Below, piece after piece: positions 40,764 through 48,611 of a stretch of 64,000 bases of DNA. The notes below the pieces were generated by a model. The model saw only the letters and a program-made list of their open reading frames with translations. It was not told the origin of the DNA and did no database searches. This DNA comes from Bacillus sp. sid0103. Lineage in GTDB: Bacteria > Bacillota > Bacilli > Bacillales_B > DSM-18226. Made by a program: the position numbers and the translations under genes. Numbering within the stretch: the stretch's first letter is position 1; each line of letters opens with the position of its first letter. The DNA lies in assembly GCF_019219025.1 (NCBI RefSeq), contig NZ_JAHUWN010000020.1, positions 57,934-121,933 of the forward strand. Direction: 5' to 3'.

Positions 40764-41339
40764 ATGGAAAATAACGATAAAGTTATTAATATACTAGATA
40801 AAAACGTGGATAAAATTGAAGATTTAATTGATCTTAAAATTGATCTTTGGAAAGAACATGTCCTTTTTTCAGGATTATGGTGGATGGGAGTTGCTCTTTC
40901 CATTTTGCCTTGGATGATTTGGTTCATGATTAGAAAAAGGCAAAGTACCGACCTACTGATGTATGTGGGTTTTTATGTCATGTCTATCTCCGTTATGCTT
41001 GATATTATCGGAGACCAATTAGGTTTATGGCATTATCGATACCATGTGATCCCCGTTCTTCCAACATACTTTCCTTGGGACGTTACGCTTATGCCCTTAA
41101 CAATTATGGTATTATTACAGTTTCGTCCAAAAGGAAATCCATTGCTTAAAGCGATATTCTTCGCCCTCCTTAGTTCCAATATAGCCGAACCTTTTTTCGC
41201 ATGGTTGAAGGTATACAACCCTATACATTGGCGGTTTATCTATTCTGTCCCTATTCAAATCGCGATATTTATGGGAGCTTATTGGTTAAGTAAGAAAAAT
41301 AAATTTTCACCTTTAAGTGAAGAAGACAAAGCGATATAA
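40764..41339 (+). CDS. CBO0543-family membrane protein
   Basis: A 191-residue integral membrane protein with a charged N-terminal helix (DKNVDKIEDLIDLKIDLWKE) followed by four or five hydrophobic segments. Tryptophan-rich motifs (LWWMGVALSILPWMIWFMI, and YFPWDVTLMPLTIM) fit the CBO0543 group of Firmicutes membrane proteins of unknown function. AAAGAGGT ribosome binding site. Confidence 0.7.
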   Translation: MENNDKVINILDKNVDKIEDLIDLKIDLWKEHVLFSGLWWMGVALSILPWMIWFMIRKRQSTDLLMYVGFYVMSISVMLDIIGDQLGLWHYRYHVIPVLPTYFPWDVTLMPLTIMVLLQFRPKGNPLLKAIFFALLSSNIAEPFFAWLKVYNPIHWRFIYSVPIQIAIFMGAYWLSKKNKFSPLSEEDKAI

Positions 41340-41445
41340 ACCTTAGTAATGATAAACTTTTGAAATTAATTTGTTTTTTATGTTCAATTATTTTCTCGTT
41401 GGACATACTGAAGGATGTGAAATTTTTTTTAAAGGAGGAACATAG

Positions 41446-41745
41446 ATGCCTAACGATTTCCAATTTAGTAATTTTATTAATGAGGTTTCGTTACAGACGA
41501 AAATGGAAAATGTGTGGATCAATACATGTGGGTCTTGGCAGAATTGTAATGAAGAAACTATCCAAGCTTTTCTAGCCCAGTGCCTCGATTATAATATTGA
41601 CCCGCAATATTGTATGAGCTGGGTGGAACAGCATAAGGATGAAATTCCAAATTGGACGAATGTGTCAGAAACCTCGCTTGGATGGGTCAACGCGCACACC
41701 TCAACGGGTTCGGCGATTTCGATTTCTGAGCAGGATATTAATTAA
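41446..41745 (+). CDS. Small four-cysteine hypothetical protein
   Basis: A 99-residue soluble protein with a strong AAGGAGG ribosome binding site. It has four cysteines in the first 60 residues (NTCGSWQNCNEE and AQCLDYNIDPQYCMSWVEQH), which might bind a metal or form disulphides. No signal peptide. The C-terminal 30 residues are polar and probably flexible. No family recognised. Own terminator downstream. Confidence 0.6.
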   Translation: MPNDFQFSNFINEVSLQTKMENVWINTCGSWQNCNEETIQAFLAQCLDYNIDPQYCMSWVEQHKDEIPNWTNVSETSLGWVNAHTSTGSAISISEQDIN

Positions 41746-41753
41746 TTTTTATA

Positions 41754-41778
41754 GGAGGGTGATACCCTCCCTTTTCAT
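41754..41778 (+). terminator. Terminator of the four-cysteine gene
   Basis: GGAGGGT / ACCCTCC hairpin with a three-base loop, followed by CTTTTCATTTT. Confidence 0.7.
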
Positions 41779-41793
41779 TTTATCATTGCATGG

Positions 41794-42567
41794 TCATTGA
41801 TTTCTATGGATTAACTCTACTAACCTCTCTAATCCATCAAGGAGCCGTGGAGAGGGTCTACAGTAAAGCTCTTCCTCAAGTATCAGAATTCGCTCATCAC
41901 TTGAAAATCCTAATTTCTCAAATCCAGACCGCTTTTTCACGATGCTTTTTTGAATCTTTTCCTTCCTTACACCTACCCAAGCAAGACAAATAAAATCGGG
42001 CTTGCGACTTACTACATCCTCCCAATCCGTCTGAACACTAGCTAATTCAACATCTTGAAAGATATTCACTGCTCCAGCAGCCTGGGAGATCTCTGTAAGC
42101 CAGTTTACTTTTCCTGGGGTAAATATCGGCTTTGGCCACCATTCCCAGTACAAACTTGGCCTGTAACTAAGATTTGCACTTCGCTGTTTTACTTTTTCCA
42201 GACGGAAATGAAATTGCCGGGCCGCATCTACTCCCCGTTCAAGTTCCCCTAGTGCTTCTGCTATTGTCATTAAATCATTTTCAATATCAGTTAGTGATTG
42301 CGGATTTAAAACAAGATGGGGAATCCCACGTTTCTGTAAAGCTTCCACGTTTTTTTCCATCCCTGGAACACTTAGGGATGCAAGGACCATGTCTGGCTGC
42401 AATTGTTCAACTAAATCCATATTAATGGACAAATCTGGACCTAACTTAGGGAGACTTTCGATTGAGGCTGGCCAATCGGAAAAGTCGTCCACTCCTACTA
42501 GTAAGTGTGTTAAACCCAGATATTCGATGACTTCCGTATTACTTGGGCATATGGAAATGACTCGCAT
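41794..42567 (-). CDS. BtuF-like (cobalamin/ferric) binding protein without signal peptide
   Basis: A 257-residue helical-backbone periplasmic-binding-type protein: RVISICPSNTEVIEYLGLTH, then MVLASLSVPGMEKNVEALQK, and WEDVVSRKPDFICLAWVGV. These are features of BtuF/cobalamin-binding proteins. It starts directly with the fold, with no signal peptide or lipobox, so it should remain cytosolic. That argues against a transport role in the usual sense. No ABC transporter genes are adjacent. Similar stand-alone proteins occur in Bacillus, role unknown. Confidence 0.8.
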   Translation of the reverse strand: MRVISICPSNTEVIEYLGLTHLLVGVDDFSDWPASIESLPKLGPDLSINMDLVEQLQPDMVLASLSVPGMEKNVEALQKRGIPHLVLNPQSLTDIENDLMTIAEALGELERGVDAARQFHFRLEKVKQRSANLSYRPSLYWEWWPKPIFTPGKVNWLTEISQAAGAVNIFQDVELASVQTDWEDVVSRKPDFICLAWVGVRKEKIQKSIVKKRSGFEKLGFSSDERILILEEELYCRPSPRLLDGLERLVELIHRNQ

Positions 42568-42603
42568 CTATTAACATCTCTCCTCTAGTTAAAGCGAATG
42601 AAT

Positions 42604-42640
42604 CATAAAACGCATGGATCGATTATTATCCATGCGTCTT
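42604..42640. terminator. Terminator between the BtuF-like and DUF genes
   Basis: ACGCATGGAT pairs with ATCCATGCGT around an 8-base loop with short T-runs on the minus strand; it terminates the gene at 42650. Confidence 0.75.
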
Positions 42641-42649
42641 TGACAAATG

Positions 42650-43249
42650 CTACTTGCGTTCCCCTTCCACCGCTTCAACCAACTGAAATAAAAACTGATA
42701 AATGAGCTGGAACGCCTCACCTATTGTGATCTCTTCCTTAAAACCATCGACATAGTTTAAGGCAAAATTCAAATTCCATAAGCCATCCTCTAAACTAAAC
42801 ATTAAATCAAATTTCGCTTCATCCCCATGTAAGAGGAAATTCAAATTTTCCTTTAACGTTTTTTCAAATTTCTTTTGGAGTTTTAAACCTAACATAACAT
42901 CATAAGTCCCGAACACATCATCTGCTTCTAAAGAAACAGCTTCGACACTAATGATTTCAAACCAATTCGATTCCACATAGATAAATTCACTTTTATGCTT
43001 TTTTAAGAAATCAAGCGGCTCATTTAAAAAGGATGATGATTCGTTTTTGATCATGTTTTCAGATTCTTTATCACATCTCTCTATGTAAGCGTCAGCGAAG
43101 CGCGCCTTCTTATCCTTCTCCAAAAATTGTATATGATCTGCTAACTGATTCTTTTCAACATATTCTTTTTCTTCTTTAAAAATGGTTATATTTCCATTTG
43201 AACTATTTTGCTGTTCAGTGATGTACTGTTTGATTTTGTCTTTTAACAT
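42650..43249 (-). CDS. Hypothetical protein, 199 aa
   Basis: A soluble acidic protein (MLKDKIKQYITEQQNSSNGN onward) with about 45% charged residues. The C-terminal half has a long helical stretch (GEAFQLIYQFLFQLVEAV) and a middle of beta-like strands (FGTYDVMLGLKLQKKF). No signal peptide or membrane segment. I do not recognise the family. Monocistronic, with a terminator downstream. Confidence 0.65.
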   Translation of the reverse strand: MLKDKIKQYITEQQNSSNGNITIFKEEKEYVEKNQLADHIQFLEKDKKARFADAYIERCDKESENMIKNESSSFLNEPLDFLKKHKSEFIYVESNWFEIISVEAVSLEADDVFGTYDVMLGLKLQKKFEKTLKENLNFLLHGDEAKFDLMFSLEDGLWNLNFALNYVDGFKEEITIGEAFQLIYQFLFQLVEAVEGERK

Positions 43250-43335
43250 CAGAATATCCTCCTATGAATCGCTTATCTGCTTCTAATTTTGATTGTTTAT
43301 TTATAAAAAAGCAAATGTGAAGATGTTTATAATCA

Positions 43336-43368
43336 AAAAAAGAGGCGACTCTTTAAGTCCCCTCTTTC
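43336..43368 (-). terminator. Terminator of the MFS gene
   Basis: AAAGAGG and GACT stems pair with AGTC and CCTCTTT around a CTTTA loop, with a T-run on the minus strand. Confidence 0.75.
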
Positions 43369-43377
43369 TCGTGCAAT

Positions 43378-44916
43378 TTAATTCTCCGCTAATTTCGCTT
43401 TTACCTTATGTGTAGAAGGTTTTACTTCACCTGGATTTTCCGCTTGCTTCGCCCGTTTAATAAATAAGGCAAGCACCAAAGCAAGACCGGCGATAAAGAC
43501 GGTAACAAAGAAAGCATCATTAATACCTTCTAACGTAGCTTTCATTTGAATATCATGCTGCATTTTTAATTGCATTGCTTCCGTTATTTTGACTGATGGA
43601 TTTGGTACAGCCTTCTTTGCAGCAGCAATTAGTTCAGTAGCATGTGTTTTCGCACGGGTGGTCATTACCGTTACCAATAACGCTGTACCAATCGCACCGG
43701 ATACCTGCGACATCGTATTGTTCATCGCTGTGCCGTGTGGATAAAACCGTGCCGGTAATTGGTTTAAGCCATTGGTCGTAACTGGCATATTTACCATTGA
43801 AAAACCAAACATACGGATCGTGTATAAAATAATTAAATGAGGATATGTGGTTTCCAGTGTTAATTTACTAAATAAGTAACTTGTTATTACGGTAATTGCT
43901 AAACCAATAATAGCTAAAGCACGACCACCGAACTTATCAAATAGTTTACCTGTAATCGGCATCATAATGGCCATTAGAATTGCCCCTGGCAACAACATTA
44001 AACCCGCATCTATCGGGGAAATTCCGCGAATATTTTGGACATAAATTGGCAGAAGAAGCATACCTGAAAACATCGCCATTGTAACTACCATGGATATTGC
44101 AGAAGATAAAGCAAACATTGGGTATTTATAAATCCGGAAGTTAAGGAGTGGCCGTTCTTGTCTTAATTGACGCAAAATAAATGTTACCAATGAAATGAGA
44201 CCAACAGCAAGCGTCCCATAAACCTGAGGACTATCCCATCCTTCTTTACCAGCTGAACTAAATCCATAAAGGATACCGCCAAAACCTATGCTGGATAACA
44301 CCACAGATAAGAAATCCAGACGTATATCCACCTTATCTTTTTTATCCTTAAGCAAGAAAAAGCCAAGCAAAACGACGAGAATCGCGATTGGTGTGACAAA
44401 ATGAAACAGCATTCTCCAGTCATAGTGTTCAATAATCCAACCCGATAAAGTCGGGCCAATTGCAGGAGCAAACATTAATACTAACCCGAAAACCCCCATA
44501 GCTAATCCACGTTTTTCAACTGGAAAACTTGTTAACATTACATTCATTAACAAGGGCATCATAATCGCTGATCCAGAAGCCTGAATCATCCGACCAGATA
44601 ACAATAATGGAAAGGTATGAGCAAAGCCGGCTAATACCGTTCCTAACGTAAATAAAAGCATGGCTGCTAGGAATAATTGCCGGACAGAAAATTTTTGAAT
44701 TAAAAATGCTGATAATGGAATCAGTATTCCATTCACTAACATAAAACCGGTTATCAACCACTGACCAGTTGATGGTTCAATTTTTAAGTCTGCCATGATC
44801 GAAGGCAGTGCGATATTTAACAATGTGTTATTTAAGAATGCAATAAAAGCGCCGATTATCAGTACGGCAAGAACGCCATACGGTGGGCCTGCAGTCTTTT
44901 TTATGGTTTGATTCAT
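43378..44916 (-). CDS. DHA2-family MFS drug-efflux transporter (EmrB/QacA type)
   Basis: A 512-residue 14-helix proton antiporter. Motif A-like LNNTLLNIALPSIMADLK and motif C-like APAIGPTLSGWIIEHYDWR (helix 5) identify the DHA2 family; ISPIDAGLMLLPGAILMAIM is also typical. Likely exports toxic compounds. Divergent from a TetR-type regulator, with an inverted repeat between them (45051-45078), suggesting repression by that regulator. Confidence 0.92.
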   Translation of the reverse strand: MNQTIKKTAGPPYGVLAVLIIGAFIAFLNNTLLNIALPSIMADLKIEPSTGQWLITGFMLVNGILIPLSAFLIQKFSVRQLFLAAMLLFTLGTVLAGFAHTFPLLLSGRMIQASGSAIMMPLLMNVMLTSFPVEKRGLAMGVFGLVLMFAPAIGPTLSGWIIEHYDWRMLFHFVTPIAILVVLLGFFLLKDKKDKVDIRLDFLSVVLSSIGFGGILYGFSSAGKEGWDSPQVYGTLAVGLISLVTFILRQLRQERPLLNFRIYKYPMFALSSAISMVVTMAMFSGMLLLPIYVQNIRGISPIDAGLMLLPGAILMAIMMPITGKLFDKFGGRALAIIGLAITVITSYLFSKLTLETTYPHLIILYTIRMFGFSMVNMPVTTNGLNQLPARFYPHGTAMNNTMSQVSGAIGTALLVTVMTTRAKTHATELIAAAKKAVPNPSVKITEAMQLKMQHDIQMKATLEGINDAFFVTVFIAGLALVLALFIKRAKQAENPGEVKPSTHKVKAKLAEN

Positions 44917-45050
44917 TAAAGTTCCCCCTATAATATATGTTCATTTTTTTATACACCTATTTCACACTTACATAATAATATACGCAGAGTTCAATTTTTG
45001 CAATTAAAAAAACCTACAAAATTATGGGTTTGTAATCATTCTATAAATAA

Positions 45051-45078
45051 TGTACTATAATTTTATACTAATAGTACA
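45051..45078. promoter_or_regulatory. Candidate TetR operator between the MFS and regulator genes
   Basis: TGTACTAT (45051-45058) and ATAGTACA (45071-45078) form an 8-bp inverted repeat with a 12-base spacer, 21 bases before the regulator ATG. A TATAAT overlaps its left arm. Confidence 0.6.
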
Positions 45079-45099
45079 AATTGAAATAAAGGTGATTTT

Positions 45100-46020
45100 A
45101 TGAATGACCGCAAACTGCATGTAGTAAATATGGCTCATCAATTATTCATCGATAAAGGATTCCAAGCAACGTCTATACAGGATATTTTAGACTATAGCGG
45201 GATTTCTAAAGGGACATTTTATAATTATTTTTCATCTAAGAGTGAATTATTAATCGCGATTTATAAAACAATTTATAAGAAGCTGGAAAAGGATCGAAAC
45301 GATTTACTAATCGGTCAAAACCCTTCAAGTATTGAGATTTTCATTAAGCAAGTGGAAATGCAAATGATTTCTAATAGGAAAAATAAATTAATTGCCCTCT
45401 ACGAGGAAGTATTGTCCTCTAATGATGCTGACCTCAAACAATTTGTCCAACGGAGTCGTTTAAATGCGCTTCGTTGGTATTTCAATCGGTTTATCGACAT
45501 CTTCGGCGAAGGGAAAAAGCCATTCCTGTTAGACTGTGCGATTATGTTTCAGGGGATATTACAACATAATGTTCAATACAATAGAATGGCCCATGAATCT
45601 GGTGAAAAAATAAGCAGTGTTGTCCGCTACAGTGTGGCGCGAATAGTTAAAATGGTTGATGAGGTTTCTGAATCAGGCGAGCAATTAATTGAACCTAAAA
45701 CTTTAGAAAAATGGGTTCCTGGCTGCGAAATAAACAATCAAGAGATAATCACCCAGTTGATGAAAATAACGGTAACGTTACGGTCATCGATAACGAAGAG
45801 CATTCAGGAAGTAGAAGAACAAAACAAATACAATGAACTTTTGGATTTTATTCAAGAAGAAATCATCCATACTAGATCACCAAGAAAGTATCTTATTCAA
45901 AGTGCCCTGTTATCTTTAAAGCAAAACCCCGCTACACTTTGGAAAAAAGAGCTCGGGCAGCTTAATGAATTGATTGAGTCTTTCTATAGTCTGACAGAGT
46001 CGATAGACACAACCCCCTAA
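45100..46020 (+). CDS. TetR/AcrR-family transcriptional regulator
   Basis: A 306-residue regulator, longer than the usual 190-210. The N-terminal TetR helix-turn-helix is HQLFIDKGFQATSIQDILDY then SGISKGTFYNYFSSKSELL. The ligand domain is extended by about 100 residues ending in a helical segment (LDFIQEEIIHTRSPRKYLIQ). It is divergent from the DHA2 transporter, its likely target. The coding end forms one arm of a terminator palindrome. Confidence 0.9.
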   Translation: MNDRKLHVVNMAHQLFIDKGFQATSIQDILDYSGISKGTFYNYFSSKSELLIAIYKTIYKKLEKDRNDLLIGQNPSSIEIFIKQVEMQMISNRKNKLIALYEEVLSSNDADLKQFVQRSRLNALRWYFNRFIDIFGEGKKPFLLDCAIMFQGILQHNVQYNRMAHESGEKISSVVRYSVARIVKMVDEVSESGEQLIEPKTLEKWVPGCEINNQEIITQLMKITVTLRSSITKSIQEVEEQNKYNELLDFIQEEIIHTRSPRKYLIQSALLSLKQNPATLWKKELGQLNELIESFYSLTESIDTTP

Positions 46021-46042
46021 TCCATGGATTAGGGGGTTGTGT
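46007..46042. terminator. 36-bp perfect palindrome terminating convergent genes
   Basis: Half-site ACACAACCCCCTAATCCA, perfectly inverted. It includes the last codons of the TetR gene (stop at 46020) and the stop of the convergent gene (46029). T-runs are poor, so efficiency depends on the very stable stem. Confidence 0.6.
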
Positions 46043-46424
46043 ATGTAAGGCTTTTATTATTTGAAAAGCGTTGCTGAATTTCCCAAATAAAGTAATTCTT
46101 TAAATATGGTTTTACCACTACAATTGCATCCTCACCATTTTTTGTAAATATTAACCCTGAACCCATTTGTTCTTGAAACTTCCACCCTTTTGATTTCATA
46201 TATTTATTTACCACATTGTAGCTGCTACTTCCATTCCTTTCCGACAAGAACCTGCTACGTTTTTCTGTTTTTGAGAACAGTTCAAATTCAGAATCGGAAA
46301 AGTGAAGTTTCAATGCAGAAATAATTAATGGTATTGGATTTCCCTCCTGAAAAAGCGCAGATCCAAAACTGCTGAAAACTAGACCACATCCTATGACTGA
46401 AACAATCACGAGGGTAACGGCCAT
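46029..46424 (-). CDS. Hypothetical membrane-anchored protein
   Basis: A 131-residue protein. One N-terminal hydrophobic segment (AVTLVIVSVIGCGLVFSSFG), either a signal anchor or a signal peptide, precedes a small extracytoplasmic domain (YNVVNKYMKSKGWKFQEQMG then GLIFTKNGEDAIVVV). The start is ATG 46424, with GGAGGGG upstream; a GTG six codons before is less likely. No family recognised. Confidence 0.65.
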   Translation of the reverse strand: MAVTLVIVSVIGCGLVFSSFGSALFQEGNPIPLIISALKLHFSDSEFELFSKTEKRSRFLSERNGSSSYNVVNKYMKSKGWKFQEQMGSGLIFTKNGEDAIVVVKPYLKNYFIWEIQQRFSNNKSLTYTTP

Positions 46425-46580
46425 TTTTCTAATCCCCTCCACCCCTTCGCCTCCTTATTTATCTGCTTCTATTTAATTTGACGACGGATGGGTATTTTTG
46501 GTTTCGAAAAAAATATTTCATTTTCATTAAAATTGTTTTAATATGAGCTATTGAATTTTTTAATTAGGATTATTAGTTTT

Positions 46581-47276
46581 TTAAAAAAGGTAAAGATGTA
46601 ATAATAAAGGTATCATAATAGACATAATCAATGCGGAAGTAATCATCGCGATGCTCCCCATCACCCCTTCGATTTCACCCCATTCAAATGCACGGTTGGC
46701 ACCAATTGCCTGGGCTGAGGTTCCTAACGCTAATCCTTTAGCAATTCTACTTCTAATCCGAGTAAAATTTAAAAGAAATGGTCCAATCATTAATGAAAAA
46801 ACAGCAGAAATACATACAAACAAAATCGTAAGTGACGGAATACCCCCTAATGACTGGGATACTGATAAGGCAATTGGAGCAGTTACAGATTTTGGGATAA
46901 GCGACAACATAATTTCCTTATTCATGTGCAAAGACTTCGTCAATAAGACAATTGAAATTACACCAGTTAATGTGCCTGGCATGACCGCCCAGAAAATAAT
47001 TAAGAAATTTTTTTGAATAATTCTCACATGTTTATATAGGGGAACAGCGAGTGATACAGTGGCAGTTCCTAATAAAAGTGAAAATATTCCTGTTCCAGAA
47101 GAATATTGGGCGAATTGCACATGAGAAAGCGTCAATAAACAAATGATGAACACTGTTACAGTATATAACGGATTTAACCATGCCTTGTTATACGTTTTAA
47201 ACACCTTATTTCCTGCTGCATAACTCATCACAGTAATGCTGGTACATAACAATATATTAGAAATCATTGTTCCCAT
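46581..47276 (-). CDS. lrgB: LrgB/CidB family membrane protein
   Basis: A 231-residue LrgB-family protein with about seven membrane helices. Family blocks: LLGTATVSLAVPLYKH, LIPKSVTAPIALSVSQSLGG and GLALGTSAQAIGANRAFEWG. Paired with the LrgA-type protein encoded just upstream; the frames overlap. Such pairs modulate murein hydrolase activity or export small metabolites such as pyruvate. No LytSR-type regulator is adjacent. Confidence 0.9.
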   Translation of the reverse strand: MGTMISNILLCTSITVMSYAAGNKVFKTYNKAWLNPLYTVTVFIICLLTLSHVQFAQYSSGTGIFSLLLGTATVSLAVPLYKHVRIIQKNFLIIFWAVMPGTLTGVISIVLLTKSLHMNKEIMLSLIPKSVTAPIALSVSQSLGGIPSLTILFVCISAVFSLMIGPFLLNFTRIRSRIAKGLALGTSAQAIGANRAFEWGEIEGVMGSIAMITSALIMSIMIPLLLHLYLF

Positions 47277-47637
47277 TTTGTTTACTCCTTTTTCTTTTAG
47301 ATTCTAAATACTCAGCAATAAAAGCTGTAACAAGAAGAACGACCAGGCTGCTTGCTACTAGGGTAATGGCTAATTTTATTCCTTCTGCTCTAAAAATCCC
47401 CGCAAAATGCCAAACACCTACTATAAAGGGAATAAATAGAAGCGTTATATGTCTGATATGCAACTGGGCGCATGCTTCAATCCATTTGAGCTTACAAACA
47501 CCTGACACCAATGCAATGAATAAGAGGGCCATACCAACAATACTTCCTGGGACAGGAAGATCCAGCCAAGTAACAAGCCTTGTTCCGATCAAATATATTA
47601 CTAATATTGTGAGAAACTGAGCAATAGTACGAACCAT
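47257..47637 (-). CDS. lrgA: LrgA/CidA family holin-like protein
   Basis: A 126-residue CidA/LrgA protein with four helices: ILVIYLIGTRLVTWLDLPVP, the family motif PGSIVGMALLFIALVSGVCK, then HIRHITLLFIPFIVGVWHF. The start is ATG 47637 with GGGGGTGA upstream; a GTG three codons before is possible. It overlaps lrgB by 20 bases. Confidence 0.9.
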   Translation of the reverse strand: MVRTIAQFLTILVIYLIGTRLVTWLDLPVPGSIVGMALLFIALVSGVCKLKWIEACAQLHIRHITLLFIPFIVGVWHFAGIFRAEGIKLAITLVASSLVVLLVTAFIAEYLESKRKRSKQNGNNDF

Positions 47638-47834
47638 TTGGCTCACCCCCCTGCTTTTAGTCTAATGACCCATTATTTTTTGACAAATGAAGTCACTTAT
47701 TTCTCTAACGTCAGTATTGCATACCTTATTAAGTTTTTCTGTAAATGTGGAATGGTTTCTAACATAAATTTTATAAAATTGATTTAATACATGTTAGTAA
47801 AACTTACTTTTTTTCGAGATACCCTTCATGAAGT

Positions 47835-47867
47835 AAAAAAAGCCGATTCCCAATAGTAGGACCGGCT
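47835..47867 (-). terminator. Weak terminator of the thioesterase gene
   Basis: AGCCG/CGGCT stem with an imperfect inner CC/GG, followed by a seven-T run on the minus strand. Confidence 0.45.
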
Positions 47868-47893
47868 AAAACTGAATTTATTTAATTTCCTAT

Positions 47894-48370
47894 TTAAAAA
47901 AAGGATTTAGGCATAACAACAGCGACGACCTCTCCACGAGCACAAATTACATCATTGGCGTAAACCTCCGTCTCAACCTTAAACTTTTTAGGGTGAATTT
48001 CATGTACGGTTCCAATTGCTTTTAAAGGTATACCATGTGGAGTGGGCTTGAGGAAATTCACATTTAAGGAAGCAGTTACGAACCTTGGAGGCTCCGCTCC
48101 ATCCCCAGTTTCATGGCCATTTTTCCGATGAAGGGCTAGTGCTGCCGAACCAGTCCCATGACAATCAATTAATGAGGCAACAATGCCGCCATAAACAAAA
48201 CCTGGAAGTGCTAGATGCTCTGCTTCTGGTGTGAAAAGAGTTACTGTTTGCTCACCCTGCCAGCCAGTTCGAAAATGATGTCCCCCTTCATTCAATCGAC
48301 CACAGCCATAACACCAAGCAAAATCAGCCGGATACTCATCTTGAATTGCATTAACTACCTCTTCAGTCAT
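47894..48370 (-). CDS. PaaI/4HBT family hotdog thioesterase
   Basis: A 158-residue hotdog-fold thioesterase. CYGCGRLNEGGHHFRTGWQG and ALPGFVYGGIVASLIDCHGT (the helix with the catalytic acid) are typical, followed by TASLNVNFLKPTPHGIP. Acyl-CoA substrate unknown. Its promoter region contains a perfect cre site (48432-48445), so catabolite control is likely. Confidence 0.85.
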   Translation of the reverse strand: MTEEVVNAIQDEYPADFAWCYGCGRLNEGGHHFRTGWQGEQTVTLFTPEAEHLALPGFVYGGIVASLIDCHGTGSAALALHRKNGHETGDGAEPPRFVTASLNVNFLKPTPHGIPLKAIGTVHEIHPKKFKVETEVYANDVICARGEVVAVVMPKSFF

Positions 48371-48431
48371 TTAGATCTCCCCCTATACTTTTCTTAGTAA
48401 ATCTAGAACTTAAGTTTCACTCCACGCATAT

Positions 48432-48445
48432 TGAAAACGATTTCA
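48432..48445. promoter_or_regulatory. Perfect cre site between the thioesterase gene and pepF
   Basis: TGAAAACGATTTCA matches TGWAANCGNTWNCA at all positions and sits inside a longer inverted repeat ATATTGAAA-ACGA-TTTCAATAT (48428-48449). It is 62 bases upstream of the thioesterase start and 167 upstream of pepF. Confidence 0.75.
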
Positions 48446-48522
48446 ATATCTAACAGATAAATAATACCATCAAAAAAAATAAGCGGTCAACCAATAGACC
48501 AAATATTGAGAATTCTGTAGTC

Positions 48523-48536
48523 GGTGCCTGACACCA
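48523..48536. repeat. Dispersed GGTGCCTGACACC repeat, copy 2
   Basis: GGTGCCTGACACCA as a single unit, upstream of pepF. Confidence 0.7.
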
Positions 48537-48611
48537 ACTATCATTTGACACAATTTTCTAAAAATCTATGATAAAATTTAGTAAATTCGAAAGATTTGAG
48601 GAGGAGATTTA

